Source: CAIKXD01 sp035439485 (lineage in GTDB: Bacteria; Bacteroidota; Bacteroidia; UBA4408). Taken from it: a stretch of DNA of 64,000 nucleotides. The DNA is taken from NCBI GenBank assembly GCA_035439485.1, contig DAORKI010000004.1, positions 1 to 64,000 of the forward strand, given 5' to 3'. The notes beneath the pieces were generated by a model. The model was given only the letters and a program-made list of their open reading frames with translations. It made no database searches and had not been told where the DNA came from. Each line of letters opens with the position of its first letter. The stretch's first letter is position 1. This document shows, piece by piece, positions 26,150 through 33,938 of the stretch. The position numbers and the translations under genes were made by a program.

Positions 26150-27331
26150 TTATCCAAGCAACTTGTCATAAAGAGTTTTCATGTCAGCACAAAGCCTTGT
26201 ATAATGAAAGTTATCCTTTACAAACATCCAACCATCTGTTCCCATTTTTAATCGCAATTGTTCATTTTCGGTAATTCTATATAAGGCATTAAAGAAATCA
26301 GAGGCATTATTATTTTCACATAATATGGCAGTTATATTAGGTTTAACCACATTTTCAATTCCTCCTACATTAGTTGTAACAATAGGTTTATTACATGCTT
26401 GTGCCTCTATCAAACTCACTGGTGTACCTTCATTAAAAGAGGTGAGCGCAACAACATCAATGCCTGCTAAAACTTCATCAACTTCTTTTATCCATGAGGT
26501 AAAAATTACTTGAGCATTATAATTTGGGGTATCTATATAACTATAAGAAAGCTGAAGCGATTGGCAGTATGTTATTAATTCATCTTTAAGTTCACCATCT
26601 CCCACAATAAATGCTTTTATTTTTTTACTGGTGGCTTCAGATAGCTTTTTGAAAGCATCCAAAAACATTTTATGATTCTTTACAGGCACCAATCTACCTA
26701 TAATTCCAATACAAATTTCATCATCTTTTATGTTATATTTTTTTCTAAAGTTTATTCTTTTGCTATCAATATTGCTATTGAATTTTAATAAATCAAATCC
26801 TAATGGAATTACGGTTATTTTATTGGGATTACAAATTTTATGAATTTTAGATAATTCCATCTTTTGTTTTTCACTAATTGCTACAATGGCATCGCTTCTT
26901 TTAGCTAAATATCGTTCAATATTTTTATAAAAGGTGGTAGTTGCAAAGCCAAAATATGAATGAAATACATGGCCATGAAAGGTGTGTACTACTTTTGGCA
27001 CCTTGCATGAAAATGCTGCCAATCGACCTAATGTACCTGCCTTTGAAGCGTGTGTATGCACAATATCGGGTTTAAATTCAGAAATAATATTTTTTATTTT
27101 TTTGTAGGCTGCAATATCTTGTGTGGGATCAATTTTACGTTTCATTTCTTCAATAATTACAGGTTCAAGCCCCAAGCTACTTGTAATAAATGTTGAACTA
27201 TCTTCTGAATCGTCCTTTTCACCTCCAACAAGTAGGGTTTCATAACCTTGTAAATACTTAGTAAGATAGGCAACATTATAGGTGGGACCACCTAAATTAA
27301 ATCTGTTTATGATACGTAAAACTTTGGGCAT
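26150..27331 (-). CDS. Glycosyltransferase family 4 protein (GT-B fold)
   Basis: Cytoplasmic sugar transferase of 393 residues. The N-terminal Rossmann half has NRFNLGGPTYNVAYLTKYL and HTHASKAGTLGRLAA, the latter typical of Bacteroidota polysaccharide GT4 enzymes. The C-terminal half has GIIGRLVPVKNHKMFLDAF near residue 208 and the donor-binding E-x7-E motif (FNEGTPVSLIEAQACNKPIV) near 313. Sugar and acceptor specificity are not predictable. It lies 5 bases after asnB in the same direction. Confidence 0.9.
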   Translation of the reverse strand: MPKVLRIINRFNLGGPTYNVAYLTKYLQGYETLLVGGEKDDSEDSSTFITSSLGLEPVIIEEMKRKIDPTQDIAAYKKIKNIISEFKPDIVHTHASKAGTLGRLAAFSCKVPKVVHTFHGHVFHSYFGFATTTFYKNIERYLAKRSDAIVAISEKQKMELSKIHKICNPNKITVIPLGFDLLKFNSNIDSKRINFRKKYNIKDDEICIGIIGRLVPVKNHKMFLDAFKKLSEATSKKIKAFIVGDGELKDELITYCQSLQLSYSYIDTPNYNAQVIFTSWIKEVDEVLAGIDVVALTSFNEGTPVSLIEAQACNKPIVTTNVGGIENVVKPNITAILCENNNASDFFNALYRITENEQLRLKMGTDGWMFVKDNFHYTRLCADMKTLYDKLLG

Positions 27332-27336
27332 AACAT

Positions 27337-29241
27337 TTAATTATAATACTTTTTATACCAGTTTTGAAACACAATCAAAGCCCAGACTTTAGCTACTGAA
27401 TCTCCTGGATTATTAGAAAAAAGCCTCTTTAACAAATTTTGAATAAAGATTGGATTGAAAATTTGCTGCTCAATAATATAGCTGTCAGAAAGTAAGTCAT
27501 CAACTATTAATGATTTTAAGTCTGTTTTAAACCATTTTAAAAGAGGAACTTCAAATCCCTTTTTAGACCTGGTAAAAATTTCTTGTGGCAATTCATTTTG
27601 GAAAGCCTTTTTTAAGATTAACTTTCTGTTTTTTGCATTTATTTTAAAGTTGTCGGGTAATGAAAATGCATAATCAACAACCCTATAATCAAGAAAAGGA
27701 ACTCGAATTTCTAAACTATTAGCCATACTCATACTATCTACCTTTGTGAGCATGTCACCTGCCAACACCATTTTCATATCGGTTAGCAAAATGTTTTTCA
27801 TGGAAATGTTTTCATGAAGTGCAAATGCATTAAGTAAATTTGATTTGTTTTCATCAAACAAATTTTGATCATTTTTGGATATGTAATCCAATCTAAAAAG
27901 ACTGTTTAATTCATTTGCGTCATAAAAACCTGCCCATCTCCAATATCTTTCAGCATCGCTTAATTTGGCTCCATGAGATAATTTGTTTAACTGCCGAATT
28001 AAATTACCGAATTTTGAGTTTCTTGATTGGGGTAGTACTTTTAAAATTGGAGCAAGATGCTTTAGTTGATGAATATGAAATTGATTTTGCATCACGGCAT
28101 ATGCAGCGGCATGTTTGTTATAGCCGGCAAACATTTCATCGGCACCATCACCCGATAAAGCTACTGTTACTTTTTTCCTGGTTTGTTGACTCAAAATATA
28201 TACATTGAGGGCAGAAGAATCTGCAAATGGTTCATCTATGTATGAGAGTACATTATTTAAATTCTCATATAAATCATTATTGGAAAGTGAAAAAACTGTG
28301 TGATTTGTATTGCATTTTTTTGCCACAAGTCTTGCAAAATCAGTTTCGTCAAACAAAGGTTCGTCTTTGAAACCTATTGAAAATGTATTTAAATGCTTAG
28401 TATGTTTGGCAGCAAGGGCAGTAATGATAGATGAATCAACGCCTCCACTCAAAAAAGCGCCTAAAGGAACATCAGCAATCATTCTTATTTGAACAGCATC
28501 ATCAAGCAAGTGGTATATTTTTTTGCAACTATCTTCAAAGTCAAATGAAATAGGATTTTGAGGATTAGTATTTATTTGATAGTAACATTGTATACTTAAT
28601 TTACCATTTTTTAGAACAGCAAAATGTGCGGGTGGCAGCTTATTAACATTTTTGAAAATGCTGTGACTACCTGCTATGTAGTTAAGATGAAAATATTGCA
28701 ATAATGCTGCATGATTGATTTCCTTGTTAATTTCAAATTGGAGCAGTGCTTTCATTTCCGAAGCAAAGCAAAAATAATCTTCGTTAATAGTATATAAAAA
28801 GGGTTTTATCCCAAATCTGTCACGAGCAATAAATAATTCGTTAGTTTTATTATTCATAATGGCGAATGCAAAAAAGCCATTTAGTTTGTTGAGACAATTC
28901 TGCCCTTCGAGAATAAATAATTTCAATAGAACCTCAGTATCGCTATCGGTGCTGAATTTTATTCCTTTTTGGATTAATTCTTGTTTTAGAATTTTGAAAT
29001 TAAAAATTTCACCATTAAACACAATGGTGTAATCTTTATTTTCATCACTAAAAGGTTGATTGGCAGCATCACTCGTGTCGATTATAGCTAATCTTGCATG
29101 AGCTAATGCAAAATTCTCTTTTTCAATAATGGCCTTAAAATCAGGACCTCTTTGATTTAAGGTTTGAATAGCATTAGCAATTAACTTAATTTTCTTTTTG
29201 CCATTATCTGTAAAAGCAAATATTCCAGCAATTCCGCACAT
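27337..29241 (-). CDS. asnB: Asparagine synthase (glutamine-hydrolysing)
   Basis: Two-domain amidotransferase, 634 residues. Catalytic Cys2 follows the initiator Met (MCGIAGIF). The glutaminase domain runs to about residue 190, with RLAIIDTSDAANQPF and FNGEIFN. The synthetase domain has the pyrophosphate loop LSGGVDSS near residue 264 and ALSGDGADEMFAGY near 365. It sits inside a polysaccharide cluster. In that context such enzymes (AsnB/WbpS type) often amidate sugar or amino-acid substituents instead of making free asparagine, so the true substrate is open. Confidence 0.92.
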   Translation of the reverse strand: MCGIAGIFAFTDNGKKKIKLIANAIQTLNQRGPDFKAIIEKENFALAHARLAIIDTSDAANQPFSDENKDYTIVFNGEIFNFKILKQELIQKGIKFSTDSDTEVLLKLFILEGQNCLNKLNGFFAFAIMNNKTNELFIARDRFGIKPFLYTINEDYFCFASEMKALLQFEINKEINHAALLQYFHLNYIAGSHSIFKNVNKLPPAHFAVLKNGKLSIQCYYQINTNPQNPISFDFEDSCKKIYHLLDDAVQIRMIADVPLGAFLSGGVDSSIITALAAKHTKHLNTFSIGFKDEPLFDETDFARLVAKKCNTNHTVFSLSNNDLYENLNNVLSYIDEPFADSSALNVYILSQQTRKKVTVALSGDGADEMFAGYNKHAAAYAVMQNQFHIHQLKHLAPILKVLPQSRNSKFGNLIRQLNKLSHGAKLSDAERYWRWAGFYDANELNSLFRLDYISKNDQNLFDENKSNLLNAFALHENISMKNILLTDMKMVLAGDMLTKVDSMSMANSLEIRVPFLDYRVVDYAFSLPDNFKINAKNRKLILKKAFQNELPQEIFTRSKKGFEVPLLKWFKTDLKSLIVDDLLSDSYIIEQQIFNPIFIQNLLKRLFSNNPGDSVAKVWALIVFQNWYKKYYN

Positions 29242-29300
29242 AATATTATTACTTCACAACTATTTTTGGAATAGTTATTTTACAATTAAACTTCAATAAT

Positions 29301-31616
29301 TTATTTACTTAAAATTTTAAATTCGGTTCTTCTGTTTAATTGTCGACCAGCATCTGTATCATTAGTGGCAATAGGTTGTGTTAGCCCATAACCTTTATAT
29401 TCCAATCTATTTTTAGAAATACCTTTTGAAATTAGGTAATCAACACATGATTTAGATCTTGCATTTGATAAATAAATGTTGTAATCGGCTGTTCCTTTAT
29501 TATCTGTATGGCTTGATAACTCAATACGCATATTTGGATAATCATTTAGCAATTGAATTAGATGGTCGAGTTCAATAATTGATTGAGCTCTAAGCGTTGC
29601 CTTATCAAAATCATAAAAGATGTTTTTAAGAATAATTTTTGAACCAACAGCTAAATTATTAAGAGGAAAATCTTTAACAATTTCTTGATTTTTTTGAGAA
29701 ACTGGAACATTTATATTTTCATATGCTGTTTGATAATCCATAGATTTTGCAATTAACTCGTACTTTTTACCTGTTGGAACAGCTGCTTCATAATTACCTT
29801 CGGGAGTAGAATTTATTGTTACTACTTCTTTAGATGAAATATTATCTATAATTTTTATAGTAGCTTGCAATGGTTTTTTACTTACTGCATCGTAGACCTT
29901 ACCTTTGATGATAGCTGTTACATCACTTTTTGTAACAAGGGCAAAATTCTTATCAATTTGCAAGTCACCTGAGGATTTTGGAACTTTAACAGTATCCATT
30001 TTAGATTTGTAGCTTGGTGCTGAAACTGTGGCAATTAATATTTTTTCGGATGGTACCCAAACTCCGTAGTAGCCTGATAATTCTTCGGTAGTAAACTTTT
30101 CAATTATTTCATTTGACTCTGTATTAATAATTTCTATGGTAGCATTTTCAATTGGACTTTGGTTGTATTGATCCACCACTATACCTTTCATTAAGGCGCT
30201 AGTAGGTGTTTTTTTTCCACGAATTACAAGTGGCCCTTCTTGTTTTTTTGTTTCCAATGAATCTTGAGGGTTATCAGAATCTAGAAAGTTCACCAAATAA
30301 ATATCTTTTTCACCAAATCCGTCATTTTTGTAGGAAGCATAGTATCCATGGAGACCGTTAGCAGAAATTACGAAAAAAACATCGTCATCACTTGTATTAA
30401 TTGGATAACCAATATTTTCAGGTTTTGACCATTGTCCATTAGTTAATGTAGTTTTATAAATATCAAAACCTCCCATTGAATTGTGTCCTTGCGAACTGAA
30501 ATACATCGTTTTTCCATCAGGCATTAAAAAAACACCTTCTTCATTATATTCTGTATTTAATGTAGGACCAACATTTAATAGTCCACCCCATTTATTACTT
30601 TTCAAATCTTTAACTACCATGTAGATATCCCTCTCCCCGTATCCACCTGGTCTTTCGCTGATAAAATATAAGGTATCTAAACCTTTATTTATTGTTGCTG
30701 AACTTTCGTGGTATTTTGTGTTAATAGGATCTTTCATTCTAGAAGGTTTACTCCATTGCAGGTTAACTAGGTCACACTCATAAATATCTCCTTGTCCTTG
30801 ATCATCAATATTAATAAACAATTTTTCACCTGATGGCGATAAATTATTGGTGGCATCATGTACATCAGTATTAACAGGCGGTCCAATATTTTTAGCTTTA
30901 GTCCACTTATTCCCAAAACTAAAACTTTGATAAATATCTTCCCAATATTCATCAATTAAATCATCTTTATCACCTTCTGGCCCAGAGGTGGTTCCTGGTC
31001 TTCGACTGGTAAACATTAACACATCTTCATCAGCAGAAATAATAGGTCCATAATCAGTATATGGCGAATTAATTTCAGGACCAAGATTTTCAATTTTAAC
31101 CTTAACAGGCTTTTTTACTCTTTCTTGTCCAATATTTACTTCATCTATTCTTTTATTGATTTTTAATAACTCTTTTTCATTTTTTGATTTGAGCACAAAT
31201 TCTTTATGTAATTGATATTCAGAGCGAGCTTTATCCCAATTATTAGCAAGATGGTTGCTCATCCCCAGCCAGTAATGAATATCATCTGAAACTTTATTAT
31301 CTAATTCAAATGCCCTTTCAAAATGAACCTTTGCTCTGTTTTTAAAGCTACTAAACATGTAGCACATGGCTATGTGGTAATTCAAATTTGCATTATTTGG
31401 ATTAAATTCATTGGCTTTTTCAAGTAATGGTAATGCTCTTTTATATCTATATGAGCCTTCTTTAAAAATTTTCATTCCCTCATCTAAATTATTTTGAGCT
31501 TGAGCAAGTTCAATTGGTTTTGTTGGGAAATTTGTTGCATTAAACTCAACATTTTGAGCATTCATTTCAGTGAGAAAGAAGGCCAAAAAAGGTATTAAAA
31601 GTAATATTCGCATCAT
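29301..31616 (-). CDS. PorE-like T9SS peptidoglycan anchor (TPR-PD40-CarboxypepD-OmpA)
   Basis: Exported protein of 771 residues with a signal peptide ending near MNAQ. TPR repeats occupy about residues 35-150. A PD40/WD40-like beta-propeller follows (about 180-430), with repeated phrases such as DEDVLMFTSRRPG, DTLYFISERPGGYGERDIY and GKTMYFSSQGHNSMGGFDIY. Two carboxypeptidase-regulatory-like beta domains follow (about 465-640). The C-terminal OmpA peptidoglycan-binding domain starts at IFYDFDKATLR, with the SSHTDNKG motif near 710. This domain order is that of Porphyromonas PorE, a T9SS part linking the complex to peptidoglycan. The lineage has several such paralogues, so orthology is likely but not certain. 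Confidence 0.8.
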   Translation of the reverse strand: MMRILLLIPFLAFFLTEMNAQNVEFNATNFPTKPIELAQAQNNLDEGMKIFKEGSYRYKRALPLLEKANEFNPNNANLNYHIAMCYMFSSFKNRAKVHFERAFELDNKVSDDIHYWLGMSNHLANNWDKARSEYQLHKEFVLKSKNEKELLKINKRIDEVNIGQERVKKPVKVKIENLGPEINSPYTDYGPIISADEDVLMFTSRRPGTTSGPEGDKDDLIDEYWEDIYQSFSFGNKWTKAKNIGPPVNTDVHDATNNLSPSGEKLFINIDDQGQGDIYECDLVNLQWSKPSRMKDPINTKYHESSATINKGLDTLYFISERPGGYGERDIYMVVKDLKSNKWGGLLNVGPTLNTEYNEEGVFLMPDGKTMYFSSQGHNSMGGFDIYKTTLTNGQWSKPENIGYPINTSDDDVFFVISANGLHGYYASYKNDGFGEKDIYLVNFLDSDNPQDSLETKKQEGPLVIRGKKTPTSALMKGIVVDQYNQSPIENATIEIINTESNEIIEKFTTEELSGYYGVWVPSEKILIATVSAPSYKSKMDTVKVPKSSGDLQIDKNFALVTKSDVTAIIKGKVYDAVSKKPLQATIKIIDNISSKEVVTINSTPEGNYEAAVPTGKKYELIAKSMDYQTAYENINVPVSQKNQEIVKDFPLNNLAVGSKIILKNIFYDFDKATLRAQSIIELDHLIQLLNDYPNMRIELSSHTDNKGTADYNIYLSNARSKSCVDYLISKGISKNRLEYKGYGLTQPIATNDTDAGRQLNRRTEFKILSK

Positions 31617-31636
31617 TAATCACAATTATTTCTTGT

Positions 31637-31665
31637 CAAAGATAATTTTTTAATATTAATTTCAA
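31637..31665 (-). promoter_or_regulatory. Promoter of the PorE-like gene
   Basis: Minus strand TATCTTTG (31637-31644) is a perfect -7 element with a TTG (31663-31665) 18 bases upstream. The leader would be about 15 bases. Confidence 0.6.
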
Positions 31666-31725
31666 AAAGTCATTTTGGAAATTCTTGTTATTCATTATGA
31701 TTAAAAATAGCTGATAGATTATTTA

Positions 31726-31755
31726 TTTTGTTTTTAAATAATTCTACTACATTTG
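31726..31755 (+). promoter_or_regulatory. Promoter of the DUF4199 gene, apparently leaderless
   Basis: TTTTG (31726-31730), a 17-base spacer, and TACATTTG (31748-31755). The ATG follows after 4 bases, so the transcript should begin at the start codon. Confidence 0.6.
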
Positions 31756-31759
31756 AAAA

Positions 31760-32278
31760 ATGAAAAGTAATAATATTCTTGTAATAAAATACGGCACTTT
31801 AATATCTATGTTTTCATTAATATGGATTGTGTTTGAACAATTATTGGGTCTTCAAGATGAATATTTAGAATGGCATAAAATAGTAACTAATTTTAGCATG
31901 CTTATACCAATTTTTGGAATTTGGTTGGCCATAAGTGAATTTAAAGCTGTGCGTGTTTCAAAATACAGCTTTCAAAAAGGTTTTTCGCTAGGATTCAGAA
32001 TAACCATAATAAATACAATATTAATCATACCTATTATATATTTGTTTTATTATTTTATTAACCCTGATTGGACGAATACTATGATGAATAAAGCTAAAAT
32101 AGAAGCGTTGAACAGCGGCAAGGATTCTATTAAAGCAATGGAAGAAGCTAGATCTTACTTTAGTTTTAAATATTATTTAATCCAAAATATTATTGGAACC
32201 TTTATATTTGGCACATTGATGAGTTCAATCATTGCATTTTTACAAAAAAATAGAGCATCAAAGAAGTCATGGTCTTAA
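31760..32278 (+). CDS. DUF4199 domain-containing membrane protein
   Basis: Small integral membrane protein (172 residues) with four hydrophobic segments and the DUF4199 pattern: YGTLISMFSLIWIVFEQLLG at the start, the W.AISEFK.....YSFQKGFSLGFRI middle, and a lysine/alanine-rich loop before the last span. The role is unknown; these proteins are widespread in Bacteroidota. The end overlaps the convergent lipoprotein gene by 12 bases. Confidence 0.8.
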   Translation: MKSNNILVIKYGTLISMFSLIWIVFEQLLGLQDEYLEWHKIVTNFSMLIPIFGIWLAISEFKAVRVSKYSFQKGFSLGFRITIINTILIIPIIYLFYYFINPDWTNTMMNKAKIEALNSGKDSIKAMEEARSYFSFKYYLIQNIIGTFIFGTLMSSIIAFLQKNRASKKSWS

Positions 32279-32761
32279 CTCCATTTCAAGTATTTTAATT
32301 TGATCAAAACCTATGAATTTGTTTTGATTTTTATAAGCATACTCTAATACAATTTTTTGACTTAAATGAGAAGGTTTGTTTTTTTGATGTTGGTTGTCTT
32401 GAAATACAAGGCCCTGTTCAGTTTTAATGAAATTGGCTGAAACTTCTAAAGTATCACCTATTTCATAAATATTTCTTTGAACACCTAATTTTTTTTTATA
32501 CCCTTTTGCTACTGCATATTTATCATCAACCCAAAAACCCAGCGTTTGAAAATCGTTGTAATTACCTGGGGAAATCAAGTAAATTTTATACTTGATACCT
32601 GAGGGTGATCCTTTTAAACCTCCACTATATTTTTGGGAAGTCACCTCAATTATTTTGGGTTCAGACACAAAACCATGCTTAGTAGAGGTACAATTGATGA
32701 AAAGAGGAATAATTAAACAGAAAAAAACTGAGTAAATTTTTATGTTCAAATTTAAAGACAC
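32267..32761 (-). CDS. Hypothetical lipoprotein
   Basis: Protein of 164 residues that I do not recognise. It has a lipoprotein-type signal (hydrophobic residues 8-22 followed by LFINC, Cys24), so it is probably a membrane-anchored periplasmic protein. The rest is beta-rich with no known motif. Its ATG overlaps the stop of the cyclophilin gene by one base, which points to a shared transcript ftsK-lolA-ppi-lipoprotein. Confidence 0.65.
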   Translation of the reverse strand: MSLNLNIKIYSVFFCLIIPLFINCTSTKHGFVSEPKIIEVTSQKYSGGLKGSPSGIKYKIYLISPGNYNDFQTLGFWVDDKYAVAKGYKKKLGVQRNIYEIGDTLEVSANFIKTEQGLVFQDNQHQKNKPSHLSQKIVLEYAYKNQNKFIGFDQIKILEMELRP

Positions 32762-33192
32762 TACTCAGTAATATTAATTTTTTTGATATGGTCGCCTTGT
32801 TTAATGGTATCAATTATTTCCAATCCTTCAACGACTTTACCGAAACAGGTATGATTTCTATCTAAATGTGCAGTATTTTTGCGGTCTAAAACAATAAAAA
32901 ACTGCGATCCTCCAGTGTCTCTGCCTGCATGTGCCATTGATAATACTCCCCTATCATGATATTGATTTTCGCCATTTAATTCACATTTAATTTTATATCC
33001 TGGTCCACCGCTTCCCGTTCCATTTGGGCATCCACCTTGAACCACAAAATTTGGTATTACCCTATGAAAAGTTAAGCCATCATAAAAGCCACTTTTAGCC
33101 AAATCAGTAAAATTTTTAACTGTTAGGGGAGCATCATTTTGGTAAAACTCAACTTTAAGTGTTCCTTTGTCTGTAATTATTTCAGCTTTCAT
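32761..33192 (-). CDS. Peptidyl-prolyl cis-trans isomerase, cyclophilin type
   Basis: Compact cyclophilin (143 residues) without signal peptide. Family core residues are visible: FHRVIPNFVVQGGCPNGTGSGGPGY (catalytic Arg near residue 43), LSMAHAGRDTGGSQFFI near 84-100, and HLDRNHTCFGKV near 109-120. It is close to PpiB and catalyses proline isomerisation during folding, in the cytoplasm. It is downstream of lolA by 19 bases. Confidence 0.93.
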   Translation of the reverse strand: MKAEIITDKGTLKVEFYQNDAPLTVKNFTDLAKSGFYDGLTFHRVIPNFVVQGGCPNGTGSGGPGYKIKCELNGENQYHDRGVLSMAHAGRDTGGSQFFIVLDRKNTAHLDRNHTCFGKVVEGLEIIDTIKQGDHIKKINITE

Positions 33193-33211
33193 ATTTTTAA
33201 TTCATTTATTT

Positions 33212-33865
33212 CTACCTTAAATCAATAACTTCATAGCCAGGATAACTCTTTTCATTAAAAACAAAAATGGTCTCAGGTACAGCAGTATTAGTGCTCAGTG
33301 ACTTAACTGCATAAGTCATATCAGTACCATCCTTTCCAAGAATTTTAATACTCACAATTTGTGACTTTTCTTTGTTAATAGTTAAAACTGCAGTGTGATA
33401 ATTCTTCTTTTTAGCATCTTCTGGGTACAATTTAATAATTTGAAAAATTGACCCATTTTTTTGTTTTTCTTCCTTCACATATTCATATTTAAACCCTTTT
33501 TCATGCATGGTGAATATATTTGAAGGGTTTAGGCCTGTTTCCTTTTCTTTGCTTTCTACAGTATTAATTTGTACTTCAGAGGCATCCTTTAAAACTGTCC
33601 AACTTGTTTTTCCATCACTTATTATAACTTGATTATTAACCTCCAGTTTATATTTATTTGACTTGAGTGTTAACTTACCAAACTGAGTGTGTATTGATTT
33701 GTTTTTTAGGTTTTCAACAGTAATGCTGAATTCAGCGTTAATACTTGAATATGTTTTAGTTTTTGCTGAAACATCATCTAAAATTTTTTTTGCTTTTGCA
33801 TCTATTTGGGCATATGTGTATATGTGTAATATCATAAAACCAAACGCAATAATTGCTTTTTTCAT
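33212..33865 (-). CDS. lolA: Outer-membrane lipoprotein carrier protein LolA
   Basis: Periplasmic chaperone of 217 residues that ferries lipoproteins to the outer membrane. It has a signal peptide (MKKAIIAFGFMILHIYTYAQ). The LolA fold shows in the initial AKKILDDVSAKTKTYSSINAEFSI segment and the GKLTLKSNKYKLEVNNQVIISDGKTSWTV hairpin. It follows ftsK by about 70 bases; the ftsK-lolA neighbourhood is conserved widely, which supports the call. Confidence 0.88.
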   Translation of the reverse strand: MKKAIIAFGFMILHIYTYAQIDAKAKKILDDVSAKTKTYSSINAEFSITVENLKNKSIHTQFGKLTLKSNKYKLEVNNQVIISDGKTSWTVLKDASEVQINTVESKEKETGLNPSNIFTMHEKGFKYEYVKEEKQKNGSIFQIIKLYPEDAKKKNYHTAVLTINKEKSQIVSIKILGKDGTDMTYAVKSLSTNTAVPETIFVFNEKSYPGYEVIDLR

Positions 33866-33938
33866 ATTTATTTTTTTATTCGGACTAATAAACTTAAGAA
33901 AGGTTTAATTCTTTTTTATATAAAATTAATTTCAATAA

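Noticed and set aside
29258..29276. Hairpin AACTATT/AATAGTT between the PorE-like gene and asnB as terminator
   Set aside because: Seven AT-rich pairs and no T run on the minus strand; probably chance in AT-rich intergenic DNA.
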